Shown: in pieces, positions 9,124 to 17,093 of the stretch
How the letters are laid out: each line of letters begins with the position of its first letter
How positions within the stretch are numbered: position 1 is the first letter of the stretch
Assembly: GCA_012728915.1 (NCBI GenBank)
Contig: JAAYEC010000003.1
Location: 62,001 to 126,000 of the forward strand
DNA: 64,000 nt
Direction: 5' to 3'
DNA from: Deltaproteobacteria bacterium
Lineage (GTDB): Bacteria; Desulfobacterota; Syntrophia; Syntrophales; UBA2192
Notes under the pieces: generated by a model
Databases searched by the model: none
The model's input: the letters and a program-made list of their open reading frames with translations, nothing else
Told to the model about the DNA's origin: nothing
Program-made: the position numbers and the translations under genes

Positions 9124-9960
9124 TTGCACCGGATCACGGAAAAGGTCGTTCTCTCCGAGAACATCGTCAAGACGGTCTTCGAGGCGCCCGAGATCGCCAG
9201 GAAGCGCAGGGCCGGCCAGTTCGTCATCCTCATGATCGACGAAAAGGGGGAGCGCATCCCGCTGACCATCGTCGACTCGGATCCCGTGAAGGGGACGCTG
9301 ACGATCATCTACCAGGTCGTGGGAAAGACGACGGACCAGCTTGCGCAGCTCGGGCCGGGCGACGTCATCGGGCACGTGCTGGGACCCCTGGGGCATCCCA
9401 CGGATGTCGACGGCATCGGGACGGCCGTCTGCGTCGGCGGCGGCGTCGGGATCGGCGTGCTCTACCCCATCGCCCGGGCTCTGAAGGAGAAGGGGACGCG
9501 CGTCATCTCCATCATCGGGGCGCGGACGAAGAAGATGCTCATCCTCGAGGAGGAATCGAGGGGCGTGAGCGACGAGCTTCACGTGACGACCGACGACGGC
9601 AGCTACGGATACCACGGTTTCGTGAGCGACGTTCTCCGAGACCTCATCGCATCGGGCACGAAGATCGACCGGGTCTTCGCTATCGGGCCCGTGCCCATGA
9701 TGCGGGTGGTGTCCAACGTGACGCGCCCCCACGGGATCAGGACGCTCGTGAGTCTCAACCCCATCATGGTGGACGGAACGGGGATGTGCGGGGCCTGCCG
9801 GGTCACCGTGGGCGGCAAGACGAAGTTTACCTGCGTGGACGGTCCCGAGTTCGACGGCCACGAGGTGGATTTCGGACTCCTCACGAGCCGGTTGCAGATG
9901 TATGCGGAGCAGGAACAGCTAGCGAGGGATCGTTGCAGGTGCGGGAACCATGACCGATAA
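9124..9960 (+). CDS. nfnA: NfnA-type FAD/NAD-binding subunit
   Basis: This is the small subunit of the bifurcating NADH-dependent ferredoxin:NADP oxidoreductase, also similar to sulfide dehydrogenase SudB. I take the TTG at 9124 as start because GGAGGG lies about 8 bases upstream and the family begins at this HRITEK-like segment; an in-frame GTG at 9070 has no site. Visible features are RAGQFVILM for FAD, CVGGGVGIGVLYP for the nucleotide, and GTGMCGACRVTVGG plus TKFTCVDGPEFDG for the [2Fe-2S] cluster. The length of about 278 residues is normal. It overlaps nfnB by 11 bases. Confidence 0.9.
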   Translation: MHRITEKVVLSENIVKTVFEAPEIARKRRAGQFVILMIDEKGERIPLTIVDSDPVKGTLTIIYQVVGKTTDQLAQLGPGDVIGHVLGPLGHPTDVDGIGTAVCVGGGVGIGVLYPIARALKEKGTRVISIIGARTKKMLILEEESRGVSDELHVTTDDGSYGYHGFVSDVLRDLIASGTKIDRVFAIGPVPMMRVVSNVTRPHGIRTLVSLNPIMVDGTGMCGACRVTVGGKTKFTCVDGPEFDGHEVDFGLLTSRLQMYAEQEQLARDRCRCGNHDR

Positions 9961-11374
9961 GGACAAGACAGAAAAGAAGGACGGAAAAGAGCGGATCCCC
10001 CGGCAGCCCATGCCGGAGCAGGATCCGAAGACCCGGGTTGGCAATTTCGACGAGGTTCCCCTGGGCTACACTCCCGAGACGGCCATCCTCGAGGCGAAGC
10101 GCTGCATCCAGTGCAAGAAGCCGGGCTGCGTGACGGGGTGTCCCGTGGACGTCGACATCCCGGGCTTCCTTCAGCGGGTTGCCGAAGGGGATTTCCTGGG
10201 GGCCGCCCGAAAGATCAAGGAGACAAACTGCCTGCCCGCCGTCTGCGGGAGGGTCTGCCCCCAGGAGGACCAGTGCGAGAAGCTCTGCATCCTCGGCAGG
10301 AAGTGGGACCCCGTCGCCATCGGGCGCCTGGAACGCTTCGTGGCCGATTACGAGCGGCAGGCCGGCGCCGTCGAGGTCCCGGAGACGCCCGCCCCGACGG
10401 GAAAGCGCATCGCCGTCGTGGGGGCGGGCCCCGCGGGGCTGACAATCGCGGGTGATCTCGTCAAGATGGGCCACGAGGTGACTATCTTTGAGGCCCTCCA
10501 CAAGGCAGGAGGAGTCCTCATCTACGGCATCCCCGAGTTCAGGCTTCCCAAGAGCATAGTCGACGCCGAGGTGGAGTACCTGCGGAGGCTGGGGGTGAAG
10601 ATCGTGACCGATGCGGCCATCGGAAGGCTCAAGACGGTCGACGATCTTTTCGCCGAGGGCTTTCACGCCGTGTTCCTCGGTGTCGGGGCCGGGGCCCCTG
10701 TGTTCATGAACATCCCCGGAGAGAACTTCTCCGGGATCTACTCGGCCAACGAGTACCTCACCCGATCGAACCTCATGAAAGCCTACAGCTTTCCTGAATA
10801 CGACACGCCCATTGCGAGGGGGCGCAACGTGGCTGTCATCGGAGGCGGCAACGTAGCCATGGACTCCGTCCGCACCGCCCTGCGGCTCGGGGCGGAAAAC
10901 GCCTATATCATCTACCGCCGGACGAAGGCCGAGATGCCCGCCCGTGCCGAGGAGATCCACCACGCCGAGGAGGAAGGCGTGCAGTTCAAGTTCCTCACGA
11001 ATCCCATCGAGTATGTGGGCGACGAAAAGGGCTGGGTGAAGCGGATGGTCTGCCAGCGGATGGAACTGGGGGAGCCCGACGAGTCGGGCCGGCGCAGGCC
11101 CGTCGTGATCAAGGGGTCGGAGTTCACGATCGACATCGACACCGTCGTGGTTTCCGTCGGGACGATGGCCAACCCCGTGATCCCGATGACGACCCCCGGA
11201 CTCGAGACGAACCGCTGGGGCTACATCGTCACGAAGGACGAGACGGGCGAGACGACCCGGAAGGGCGTCTGGGCCGGCGGGGACATCGTGACAGGATCGG
11301 CCACGGTGATCCTGGCCATGGGAGCCGGCCGAAAGGCGGCCAGGGCGATCCACGACTACGTGATGGCGATGTAA
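9950..11374 (+). CDS. nfnB: NfnB/GltA-type NADPH-binding bifurcating subunit
   Basis: This 474-residue homologue of the glutamate synthase small subunit pairs with NfnA to form NfnAB. N-terminal clusters are visible (CIQCKKPGCVTGCPVDVDIP, then CGRVCPQEDQCEKLC), followed by FAD motif VVGAGPAGLT and NADPH motif VIGGGNVAMDSV with the YRRTKAEMPA stretch. No glutamate synthase large subunit is present, so the Nfn role is preferred. Coupling to the Hdr-Flx complex through NADH and ferredoxin pools follows from known NfnAB chemistry; a physical link is not shown. Confidence 0.9.
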   Translation: MTDKDKTEKKDGKERIPRQPMPEQDPKTRVGNFDEVPLGYTPETAILEAKRCIQCKKPGCVTGCPVDVDIPGFLQRVAEGDFLGAARKIKETNCLPAVCGRVCPQEDQCEKLCILGRKWDPVAIGRLERFVADYERQAGAVEVPETPAPTGKRIAVVGAGPAGLTIAGDLVKMGHEVTIFEALHKAGGVLIYGIPEFRLPKSIVDAEVEYLRRLGVKIVTDAAIGRLKTVDDLFAEGFHAVFLGVGAGAPVFMNIPGENFSGIYSANEYLTRSNLMKAYSFPEYDTPIARGRNVAVIGGGNVAMDSVRTALRLGAENAYIIYRRTKAEMPARAEEIHHAEEEGVQFKFLTNPIEYVGDEKGWVKRMVCQRMELGEPDESGRRRPVVIKGSEFTIDIDTVVVSVGTMANPVIPMTTPGLETNRWGYIVTKDETGETTRKGVWAGGDIVTGSATVILAMGAGRKAARAIHDYVMAM

Positions 11375-11380
11375 GGATCA

Positions 11381-11601
11381 GGCGAAGGGCGAAAGGCAAA
11401 GGGCGCAGGGCAAAGGGCAAAGGGAGAAAGGCAAAGGGCAAAGGGCAAAGGGCGAAAGGCGAAGGGCGAAGGGCGAAGGGCAGAGGGCAAAGGGCGAAAA
11501 AGCAAGACCTCTGAAAGAAAAAAGGGTCGGGAGATTCTCCCGACCCTTTCCCGCTTCACCTTTTGCCTTTAGCCCTTAGCCCTGCGCCTTAAGCCTGCCT
11601 T
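11381..11601. repeat. Large intergenic heptamer array, class GGGCAAA (copy H)
   Basis: Between convergent nfnB and atpB lies about 120 bases of degenerate seven-base words (GGGCAAA, GGGCGAA, AGGCAAA), roughly 17 in a row at 11381-11500. After a hairpin terminator comes a right arm (11554-11601) of CCTTTTGCC and CCCTTAGCC words, the reverse complement of the same vocabulary. The right arm runs up to the atpB stop codon. It is the largest of the word-repeat elements in the window. Confidence 0.85.
11514..11549 (-). terminator. Terminator between nfnB and atpB, strongest for the minus strand
   Basis: A 13-bp stem (AAAGGGTCGGGAG with its complement, loop ATT) lies in the middle of the heptamer array. 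Read on the minus strand it is followed by TTTTTTCTTT, a good terminator for atpZ-atpI-atpB. On the plus strand the tail is only CCCTTTCCC, so it would end nfnB transcripts less efficiently. Confidence 0.85.
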
Positions 11602-12255
11602 CTAGTGATGCTCCTCCATGGCGCCGGCGATGTACATCATCGACAGAAGCATGAAGACCAGCGTCTGGATGACGGAGATCAGGATTTTCAAAATCAGGAT
11701 GGGCAGGGGGATCAGCAGCGGCACGAGAACGAAGATGACCGCCACGACGATATGGCCGCCCTGGATGTTTCCGAAGAGCCGGACCGAGAGGGACAGCGGC
11801 CTCGAAAGGTGGCTGATGATCTCGATGGGCATCATGAGCGGGATGAGCCACCAGACGGGCCCGAGGAACTGCTTGAAGTACTTCATGCCCTGGATCTGCA
11901 CGCCGACGATGTGCGTCAGGAAGAAGACGACGAGGGCCATGGCCACCGTTGTATTCAGGCTGGCCGTGGGCGATTCGAATCCGGGGATGAGGCCGATGAG
12001 GTTCGAAAACAGGATGAAGAAGCCGATGGTTGCGATGAGCGGGAAAAACTTCTTCCCATGTTCGCCCATGGTGTCGATCAGGAGGTTGTGGAAGGCGTTG
12101 ACGAACACCTCCATGACGTTCTGGACCTTGTTCGGGTAGATGTCCATGCGGCGCGTGGCCAGGAAACCCAAGAGGGCCAGGATGGCCATGACCAGGAACG
12201 TGTAGGTGACGTGGTCCGGGATGAACTGGTTGTGGAAGAAAAGCAGGGGATGCAT
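11602..12255 (-). CDS. atpB: F0F1 ATP synthase subunit a
   Basis: The 217-residue integral membrane subunit a forms the ion half-channels beside the c ring. Several hydrophobic helices are visible, and the conserved penultimate segment [17 protein letters not shown] contains the essential Arg. It ends with a typical hydrophobic helix and GAMEEHH. It follows atpI by 6 bases. No F1 genes lie in the window, so the F1 operon must be elsewhere, as in many deltaproteobacteria. Confidence 0.95.
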   Translation of the reverse strand: MHPLLFFHNQFIPDHVTYTFLVMAILALLGFLATRRMDIYPNKVQNVMEVFVNAFHNLLIDTMGEHGKKFFPLIATIGFFILFSNLIGLIPGFESPTASLNTTVAMALVVFFLTHIVGVQIQGMKYFKQFLGPVWWLIPLMMPIEIISHLSRPLSLSVRLFGNIQGGHIVVAVIFVLVPLLIPLPILILKILISVIQTLVFMLLSMMYIAGAMEEHH

Positions 12256-12261
12256 ACTCTG

Positions 12262-12657
12262 TCAGCTAGCCTCCTCCGGAAGAATTTTTTTTTGAGATTC
12301 AAGAACCGCCGTGACGGCGATGTTGATGACGACGAGCGACAGGCCCAGGAGCAGGCCGATGACATCCACAGGCAGCCCGGTGATGACGAAGTAGAGGATC
12401 ACGGCCGTGACGGCGATGCGGATATAGTACCGGATCATCATCGCCGACTTCGCCCTTCCCGAGAGATTCGAGAAGATGACGCGGAGATCCCGGCCGAGCC
12501 AGTGGAGGTTGACGATGCTGATGACGCCGCCGAGGAGGATGCCCAGGGTGAATGGCCAAGGCATGGCCAGAAGGCTGACGAGGAGCATGAGACCCAGAAT
12601 GGCGAGGTTCCGGAGCTCAATTTTTCTTTGCAGGGGGTCTTTTCCTGTGGGGTTCAT
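12262..12657 (-). CDS. atpI: ATP synthase subunit I (AtpI-like)
   Basis: This 131-residue protein has four predicted membrane helices in two pairs, matching the ATP-synthase I family that helps assemble the c ring. Position between atpZ and atpB supports the call, since the sequence itself is weakly conserved. Its start overlaps the end of atpZ by 41 bases in another frame, so the genes should be translationally coupled. Confidence 0.8.
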   Translation of the reverse strand: MNPTGKDPLQRKIELRNLAILGLMLLVSLLAMPWPFTLGILLGGVISIVNLHWLGRDLRVIFSNLSGRAKSAMMIRYYIRIAVTAVILYFVITGLPVDVIGLLLGLSLVVINIAVTAVLESQKKILPEEAS

Positions 12658-12916
12658 CCTTCAGCCGCCTGATGACCGGTTCTTCGTAGCTGTCCTCGAA
12701 CGTGTTCCTGATCCAGACGTAAAGACTCCGGAATCCCGCGAACACACCGACGAGAAGGAAGAGGATGGCGAACTTGTTTCCCGTTCCGAGCCGCCTGTCC
12801 AGCCAGGCACCGATCAGGATTCCCCCGAAGATGCCCAGGACCAGCGCGATGCCGAAGGTGCTGGCATACGCCGCCTGCATCATGGACTTCTTCGATTCCT
12901 TATCTCCCTCTCTCAT
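12617..12916 (-). CDS. atpZ: AtpZ/AtpQ-type F0F1 accessory protein
   Basis: A 99-residue protein with two transmembrane hairpin segments (AAYASTFGIALVLGIFGG and FAILFLLVGVFAGF) joined by a short loop GAWLDRRLG, the layout of the AtpZ/ATPase_gene1 family. The ATG at 12916 is preferred over a start 14 codons earlier because an AGG lies a few bases upstream and a promoter is centred just beyond. It is the first gene of the F0 operon, and AtpZ is thought to act with AtpI in c-ring assembly or ion supply. Confidence 0.78.
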   Translation of the reverse strand: MREGDKESKKSMMQAAYASTFGIALVLGIFGGILIGAWLDRRLGTGNKFAILFLLVGVFAGFRSLYVWIRNTFEDSYEEPVIRRLKDEPHRKRPPAKKN

Positions 12917-12929
12917 GGAAACCTCGCGC

Positions 12930-12958
12930 GCTATACCATACCGGCGCCCGGAAGTCAA
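12930..12958 (-). promoter_or_regulatory. Sigma-70-type promoter for atpZ-atpI-atpB
   Basis: On the minus strand TTGACT is followed after 17 bases by TATAGC. The expected transcript start is only about 7 bases before the atpZ ATG, so the mRNA would have almost no leader. Confidence 0.5.
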
Positions 12959-13133
12959 TAGAAATAGGCCAGCGGAAACGGCATCCGGCCAATGAATTAC
13001 GTATGGGATATCCCGGGGTTAGGCGAGGCCCGATCGGCGCGCTGCACCCCCGTGAACGGGCGCCTGCGCGGGGCCGCCGGAGGGGCCTTGCCGGCGCGCG
13101 GGCCCCAACGGGTCGAAAGGGGGCAACCGGCCA

Positions 13134-14885
13134 TCACCGCTTTGGTCTGACATCCCGCCTAACGGAGGACGAGACAGGGCGAGGTCTCGCGGGTGCCGCG
13201 GGGGACCGGCCGCCGTACACCTCGTCCTTGATCCGCTTCACGTGACCCCGCCCGAGGCCCTTGACCTCGCAGCCGAGCTCGAAGTAGCGGCGGATGGCCT
13301 CGTCGTTGAGGATGCCGAAGCAGTCGATCACGGCCGGGGGCTTGCCCGCCATTCTCACCATCCCGTCGGGATCGAGGTGCCGGTAGGCCTGATGGCGTAC
13401 TGCGAGGACCACGGCATCGGCTCCCCGCACGGTTTGGGACAGGTCCTTGTGCACGACGAGGTCCTTGAGGCGCTCCTGGTTGCGGAAGAACCGGGACCGG
13501 GAGTGACCCGGCGCCGGGTAGGTGTCCTGCTTCTCCATCTCCCACCAGTGCGCCACATAGGGGTCGTGGACGATGACGTCGGCTCCCATCTCCGTGAGCT
13601 TGCGGACGAGGATTTCCGAGCCGCTGTAGCGCGTGTCCCCCACGTCCTCCCGGTACGAAACGCCCAGCACGGCGATCCGGGCGGCGGCGACGATCCGCCC
13701 CATGTTGCGCAGGGCGTCGCGCACGAGCTCCGCGGCGTGGAGCGCGCGGGTGTCGTTGATGTCGATGGCCAGAGGGGTGATCTTGAAGATGTCGTCGTCA
13801 AACCCCATGAGGGTCTGGTAGGACCAGACGCCGAGGCCGCCATCCTTGGGGAGGCAGTATCCCCCGATGCCGGGGCCCGGGAAGATCATGTTGGAGTGGG
13901 TCGGCCGCACCCTGATCGCGTCGATCACCTTGATCAGATCCACCCCGTTTCGCTCGGCAAAGAGACTCCACTCGTTCAGGAAGGCGAGCAGGGTCGCCCG
14001 GTAGGAGTTTTCCACGATCTTGCAGGTCTCGCTCTCGATGGGGCGGTCCAGCACCGTCATGGGGAACTTTCCGACGTTGAGGACCTCCGAGAGGAACTCC
14101 GTCACCCGGCGGCGGGCCTCGTCGTTGATGCCGCTGCAGACGCGCCAGAAATCGCGAATCGAGCAGACGTACTCCCGGCCCGGCATGACCCTCTCGAAGG
14201 AATGCGCCAGGAGCGGCTCCCGGTCGATGCCGCGCTCCTCGAAGGCCTTCTTGAGAATCGGGTAGGCCACGTATTCCGTCGTCCCGGGGGGGACCGTCGT
14301 CTCGATGAGGACGAGGCAGTCGGGGCGCACCTTCGTCCCGATGACCCGCAGGCTGTCCTCCAGCGCCGCGATGTCGGCCGATCCCTGCCGGCAGTCTCCC
14401 AGCGTTTCCTTGTGGTAGTCGCACTGGACATCCACCACGACCGCGTCGGCCAGCGCCAGGGCGTCGTAGGTGTACGTGGCCATCAGTGTCTTCTTCCCGC
14501 GGACACACCGCTCAATGAGGGGGGCCACTTCGGGGTCCTCCGCCTCAACGGGCGGGACCCCCTGGTTGAGGTATCCGATCTTCCAGAAGGACCGCGTGGA
14601 GGGGCGCTGCATCCCGATGACGAATTTCCCCGGCTTGCCGGTTTTCCGGTCCGTCGAGTCCGCGATGACAGCGGCCATGACGGCGCCGACGAACCCTAGG
14701 CCCATTACCACGACAATTTCGCGGCCCTTCCGCCTCTCGGCGGCGACGATTCTTTTCAGCCTCTCATGCTCTCTTGCGTAATCCGTTTCTGCGGGGAGCG
14801 GATACCGTTTGCCTGCCGGGCAGACGGAAACCGCGGGCGTCTCCCTTGCGGTCTTGCTCGAACGGCTCGGTTTGGGTCGTTTCAT
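13134..14885 (-). CDS. Nucleotide-sugar dehydrogenase (UDP-Glc/UDP-ManNAc dehydrogenase family), enlarged
   Basis: The protein oxidises the C6 hydroxyl of a UDP-sugar to a carboxylate with two NAD+. The Rossmann motif GLGFVGAVMA and the catalytic GPGIGGYCLPKD (active-site Cys) are clear, as is LGVSYREDVGDTR of the C-terminal UDP-binding domain. At 583 residues from the ATG at 14885 it exceeds the usual 430 or so. The excess is a basic, Pro-rich N-terminal extension of about 60 residues, an insertion around HWWEMEKQDTYPAPGHSRSRFF, and a Pro/Arg-rich tail. The substrate cannot be fixed from sequence. It lies downstream of hemL with a 134-base gap, so it may be separately transcribed. Confidence 0.85.
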   Translation of the reverse strand: MKRPKPSRSSKTARETPAVSVCPAGKRYPLPAETDYAREHERLKRIVAAERRKGREIVVVMGLGFVGAVMAAVIADSTDRKTGKPGKFVIGMQRPSTRSFWKIGYLNQGVPPVEAEDPEVAPLIERCVRGKKTLMATYTYDALALADAVVVDVQCDYHKETLGDCRQGSADIAALEDSLRVIGTKVRPDCLVLIETTVPPGTTEYVAYPILKKAFEERGIDREPLLAHSFERVMPGREYVCSIRDFWRVCSGINDEARRRVTEFLSEVLNVGKFPMTVLDRPIESETCKIVENSYRATLLAFLNEWSLFAERNGVDLIKVIDAIRVRPTHSNMIFPGPGIGGYCLPKDGGLGVWSYQTLMGFDDDIFKITPLAIDINDTRALHAAELVRDALRNMGRIVAAARIAVLGVSYREDVGDTRYSGSEILVRKLTEMGADVIVHDPYVAHWWEMEKQDTYPAPGHSRSRFFRNQERLKDLVVHKDLSQTVRGADAVVLAVRHQAYRHLDPDGMVRMAGKPPAVIDCFGILNDEAIRRYFELGCEVKGLGRGHVKRIKDEVYGGRSPAAPARPRPVSSSVRRDVRPKR

Positions 14886-15019
14886 ACGGGCGGTATCCTT
14901 TTGCGAATTCTCGGGGCGGTTCGCGAGCGGCGCGGCAGGCCGCACTGTTCGAGGAGCGGAGGAGATGATAAACGATGGCCCCGGGACTGTCAACAAAATT
15001 GCCCTGGCGGCGGGAACGG

Positions 15020-16303
15020 CTATATCTCAGCGAGGGCCTTTCCGCAGGCCTCGAGGGTGCGGTCGATGTCATCCGGCCCGTGCGCGAAGGAGACAAAAGC
15101 CGTCTCGAACTGCGAGGGCGGAAGGCTCACGCCGTGGCGGAGCATGGCGTTGAAGTACCGCGCGAACAGGCGCGTGTCGCACCGCAGGGCCGATGCGAGA
15201 TCGGTCACCTCGCGGTCGGTGAAGAAGACGGTGAACATGGAGCCGCGGCGGCTGACGGTGGCGGGAATGCCCTTCCGGTGGAAAAGAGCCTTCATCCCGT
15301 CGCAGAGACGGCGCGTTCTCCGCTCGAGCCCGCGGTAGTCCGCGTCGTTCTTGAGCACGCGGAGCGTCGCCAGTCCCGCGGCCATGGCCAGAGGGTTTCC
15401 GGACAGGGTTCCCGCCTGATACACGGGACCCGCCGGCGCGAGCAACGCCATGATGTCCGCCCTGCCGCCGAAGGCCCCCACGGGCATCCCCCCGCCGATG
15501 ATTTTCCCGAGACAGGTCAGGTCCGGCCGGACTCCCGCGAGGTCCTGGAAGCCTCCGAAGCGCAGCCGGAACCCCGAGATCACTTCGTCGAAAATCAGGA
15601 CGATTCCCCCGGCCTCGGTGATCTCCCGCAGACCCTCGAGAAAACCGGGCGCGGGGGGGACGAGCCCCATGTTGCCCGCGCAGGGCTCGACAATGACGCA
15701 GGCCAGATCCTTCCCGTGCTTTCTCACGGCGGTCTTTGCCGCGGCGAGATCGTTGAAGGGAACCGTGACGGTCAGTTCTGCCAGTCCTTTCGGGACGCCG
15801 GGGCTTCCGGGGATGCCGAGCGTCGCGACGCCGGAGCCCGCCTTGACCAGCAGGGAGTCCGCATGGCCGTGGTAGCAGCCCTCGAACTTGAGGATTTTCT
15901 CGCGGCCGGTGTATCCCCGGGCGAGCCGGATTGCGCTCATGGCCGCCTCGGTCCCGGAGCTGACCATCCGGACAAGCTCCATGGAGGGGAAGGCGCCCGT
16001 GATCCGTGCGGCCATTTCCACCTCGGCGACAGTCGGGGCCCCGTAGCTCGTTCCCCCTTTGGCCGCCTTGGCGATCGCGCGGGCAACGGCCGGATGGGCA
16101 TGGCCCAGGATCATGGGGCCCCAGGAGGCCACGTAGTCGATGTACCGGTTGCCGTCCTCGTCCCAGACCCTCGACCCCGAGGCCTTCCTGACGAAGAAGG
16201 GCGTCGACCCGACGGAACCGAAGGCCCGCACGGGGCTGTTCACGCCGCCGGGGATCAGCGTCCTTGCCGTATCGAACAGCTCAAGAGAACGATTTCGTTT
16301 CAT
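15020..16303 (-). CDS. hemL: Glutamate-1-semialdehyde 2,1-aminomutase
   Basis: HemL makes 5-aminolevulinate from glutamate-1-semialdehyde with PLP, the C5 route to tetrapyrroles. The 427-residue protein shows the PLP region IFDEVISGFRL, the Schiff-base Lys in PDLTCLGKIIGGGMPVGAFGG and the N-terminal IPGGVNSPVRAF. The ATG at 16303 gives the canonical start (KRNRSLELFDTA); earlier candidates fall in a low-complexity spacer. Pairing with an ahbB-like gene suggests supply to siroheme and alternative heme synthesis. Confidence 0.96.
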   Translation of the reverse strand: MKRNRSLELFDTARTLIPGGVNSPVRAFGSVGSTPFFVRKASGSRVWDEDGNRYIDYVASWGPMILGHAHPAVARAIAKAAKGGTSYGAPTVAEVEMAARITGAFPSMELVRMVSSGTEAAMSAIRLARGYTGREKILKFEGCYHGHADSLLVKAGSGVATLGIPGSPGVPKGLAELTVTVPFNDLAAAKTAVRKHGKDLACVIVEPCAGNMGLVPPAPGFLEGLREITEAGGIVLIFDEVISGFRLRFGGFQDLAGVRPDLTCLGKIIGGGMPVGAFGGRADIMALLAPAGPVYQAGTLSGNPLAMAAGLATLRVLKNDADYRGLERRTRRLCDGMKALFHRKGIPATVSRRGSMFTVFFTDREVTDLASALRCDTRLFARYFNAMLRHGVSLPPSQFETAFVSFAHGPDDIDRTLEACGKALAEI

Positions 16304-16329
16304 GGAAGCACCGGGAATCATCGCGTTGG

Positions 16330-16360
16330 TAAACGGCAAATGGCAAAAGGCATCGTCCCT
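16330..16360. repeat. Short heptamer-word patch upstream of hemL (copy L)
   Basis: The words AACGGCAAATGGCAAAAGGC in the ahbB-hemL spacer resemble the GGGCAAA class. It is short and has no clear opposite arm, so it may be a remnant. Confidence 0.4.
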
Positions 16361-16371
16361 CCGCCCTGTGC

Positions 16372-16842
16372 CTAGAAATATTCCATACTGCTCTTCTTGA
16401 ATTCCTCCTCGCTGTGCAGGACCAGGTAGTCGAAAATCCCCGCCCGACGGGCGATTTCGGCGATGAGATTCTCGATCGTTCCTTTCCCGGCGTGCACCAT
16501 CGTGAAGAGGTTGTACCGGCCTTCGAAGGACGGGTGCCGCTCGTAACAGTGGGTGATCTCCCGAAAGGAAGCGAACATCGCGCCCGTTTCTTCGACCCGT
16601 TCGGCGGGCACGGCCCAGACCACCATGGCGTTCCGGGTGATGCCCGCTTTCTGGTGCTTCAGGACGGCGCCGAACTTCCGTATCGTGCCCTCCCGCAGGA
16701 GGGCCCGGATCGTGTCCAGGACCGCCTGCTCATCGATTCCCTCGCGGGATGCCGCATCCCGAAAGAACCTCCTCTCGATGGGAAGGTCGCCCTGCAACCG
16801 CCTGAAAAGACCCTTGCGTTCGTTGTCCCCGTGACGTGCCAT
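16372..16842 (-). CDS. ahbB: Siroheme decarboxylase subunit, AhbA/AhbB-like (Lrp/AsnC fold)
   Basis: This protein of about 156 residues has an N-terminal helix-turn-helix-like region of Lrp type and a C-terminal ligand domain. The segments GITRNAMVVWAVP and THCYERHPSFEGRYNLFTMVH match AhbA/AhbB and NirD/L siroheme decarboxylases, which turn siroheme into didecarboxysiroheme in the alternative heme pathway. The neighbouring hemL supports this. I chose the ATG at 16842; a TTG 24 bases upstream has no site. Whether it is the A or B subunit cannot be decided here, and the partner gene is not in the window. An Lrp-type regulator is the less likely alternative. Confidence 0.72.
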   Translation of the reverse strand: MARHGDNERKGLFRRLQGDLPIERRFFRDAASREGIDEQAVLDTIRALLREGTIRKFGAVLKHQKAGITRNAMVVWAVPAERVEETGAMFASFREITHCYERHPSFEGRYNLFTMVHAGKGTIENLIAEIARRAGIFDYLVLHSEEEFKKSSMEYF

Positions 16843-16908
16843 GACCTGGAAAATCCCCTGCGGCAACGTCCATGCCGCCGTCTCAAGAAACGGCTGTTAG
16901 CACAATCA

Positions 16909-16945
16909 AATTGTCCTTGACAATTCTTTTTTATCTCTTTAATAG
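16909..16945 (+). promoter_or_regulatory. atpE promoter with an overlapping palindrome
   Basis: TTGACA (16917-16922) is followed by TTTAAT after 15 bases, or TAATAG after 17. The -35 is embedded in a perfect inverted repeat, AATTGTC-CTT-GACAATT (16909-16925), which could be an operator. The leader to the atpE start would be about 140 bases. Confidence 0.5.
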
Positions 16946-17093
16946 ATTACGCGGCTGACCGGTCCACTTTCGCTGCAGCGGGAAGGGAATTCCCTCAGCC
17001 TCGCCGGAAAGGGGGTGCCACGTCAAAGGACGAAGGACCGGGGCCGGTTCCGTTTAGAGAGAGTTTTCATTCAAAGACAGAGAGGAGGTCGAA

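Noticed and set aside
9950-11374. Glutamate synthase small subunit gltD
   Set aside because: No glutamate synthase large subunit adjoins it, while an NfnA-type partner overlaps it.
11381-11500. CRISPR array suggested by the regular repeats
   Set aside because: Words are seven bases with no unique spacers, and no cas genes are present.
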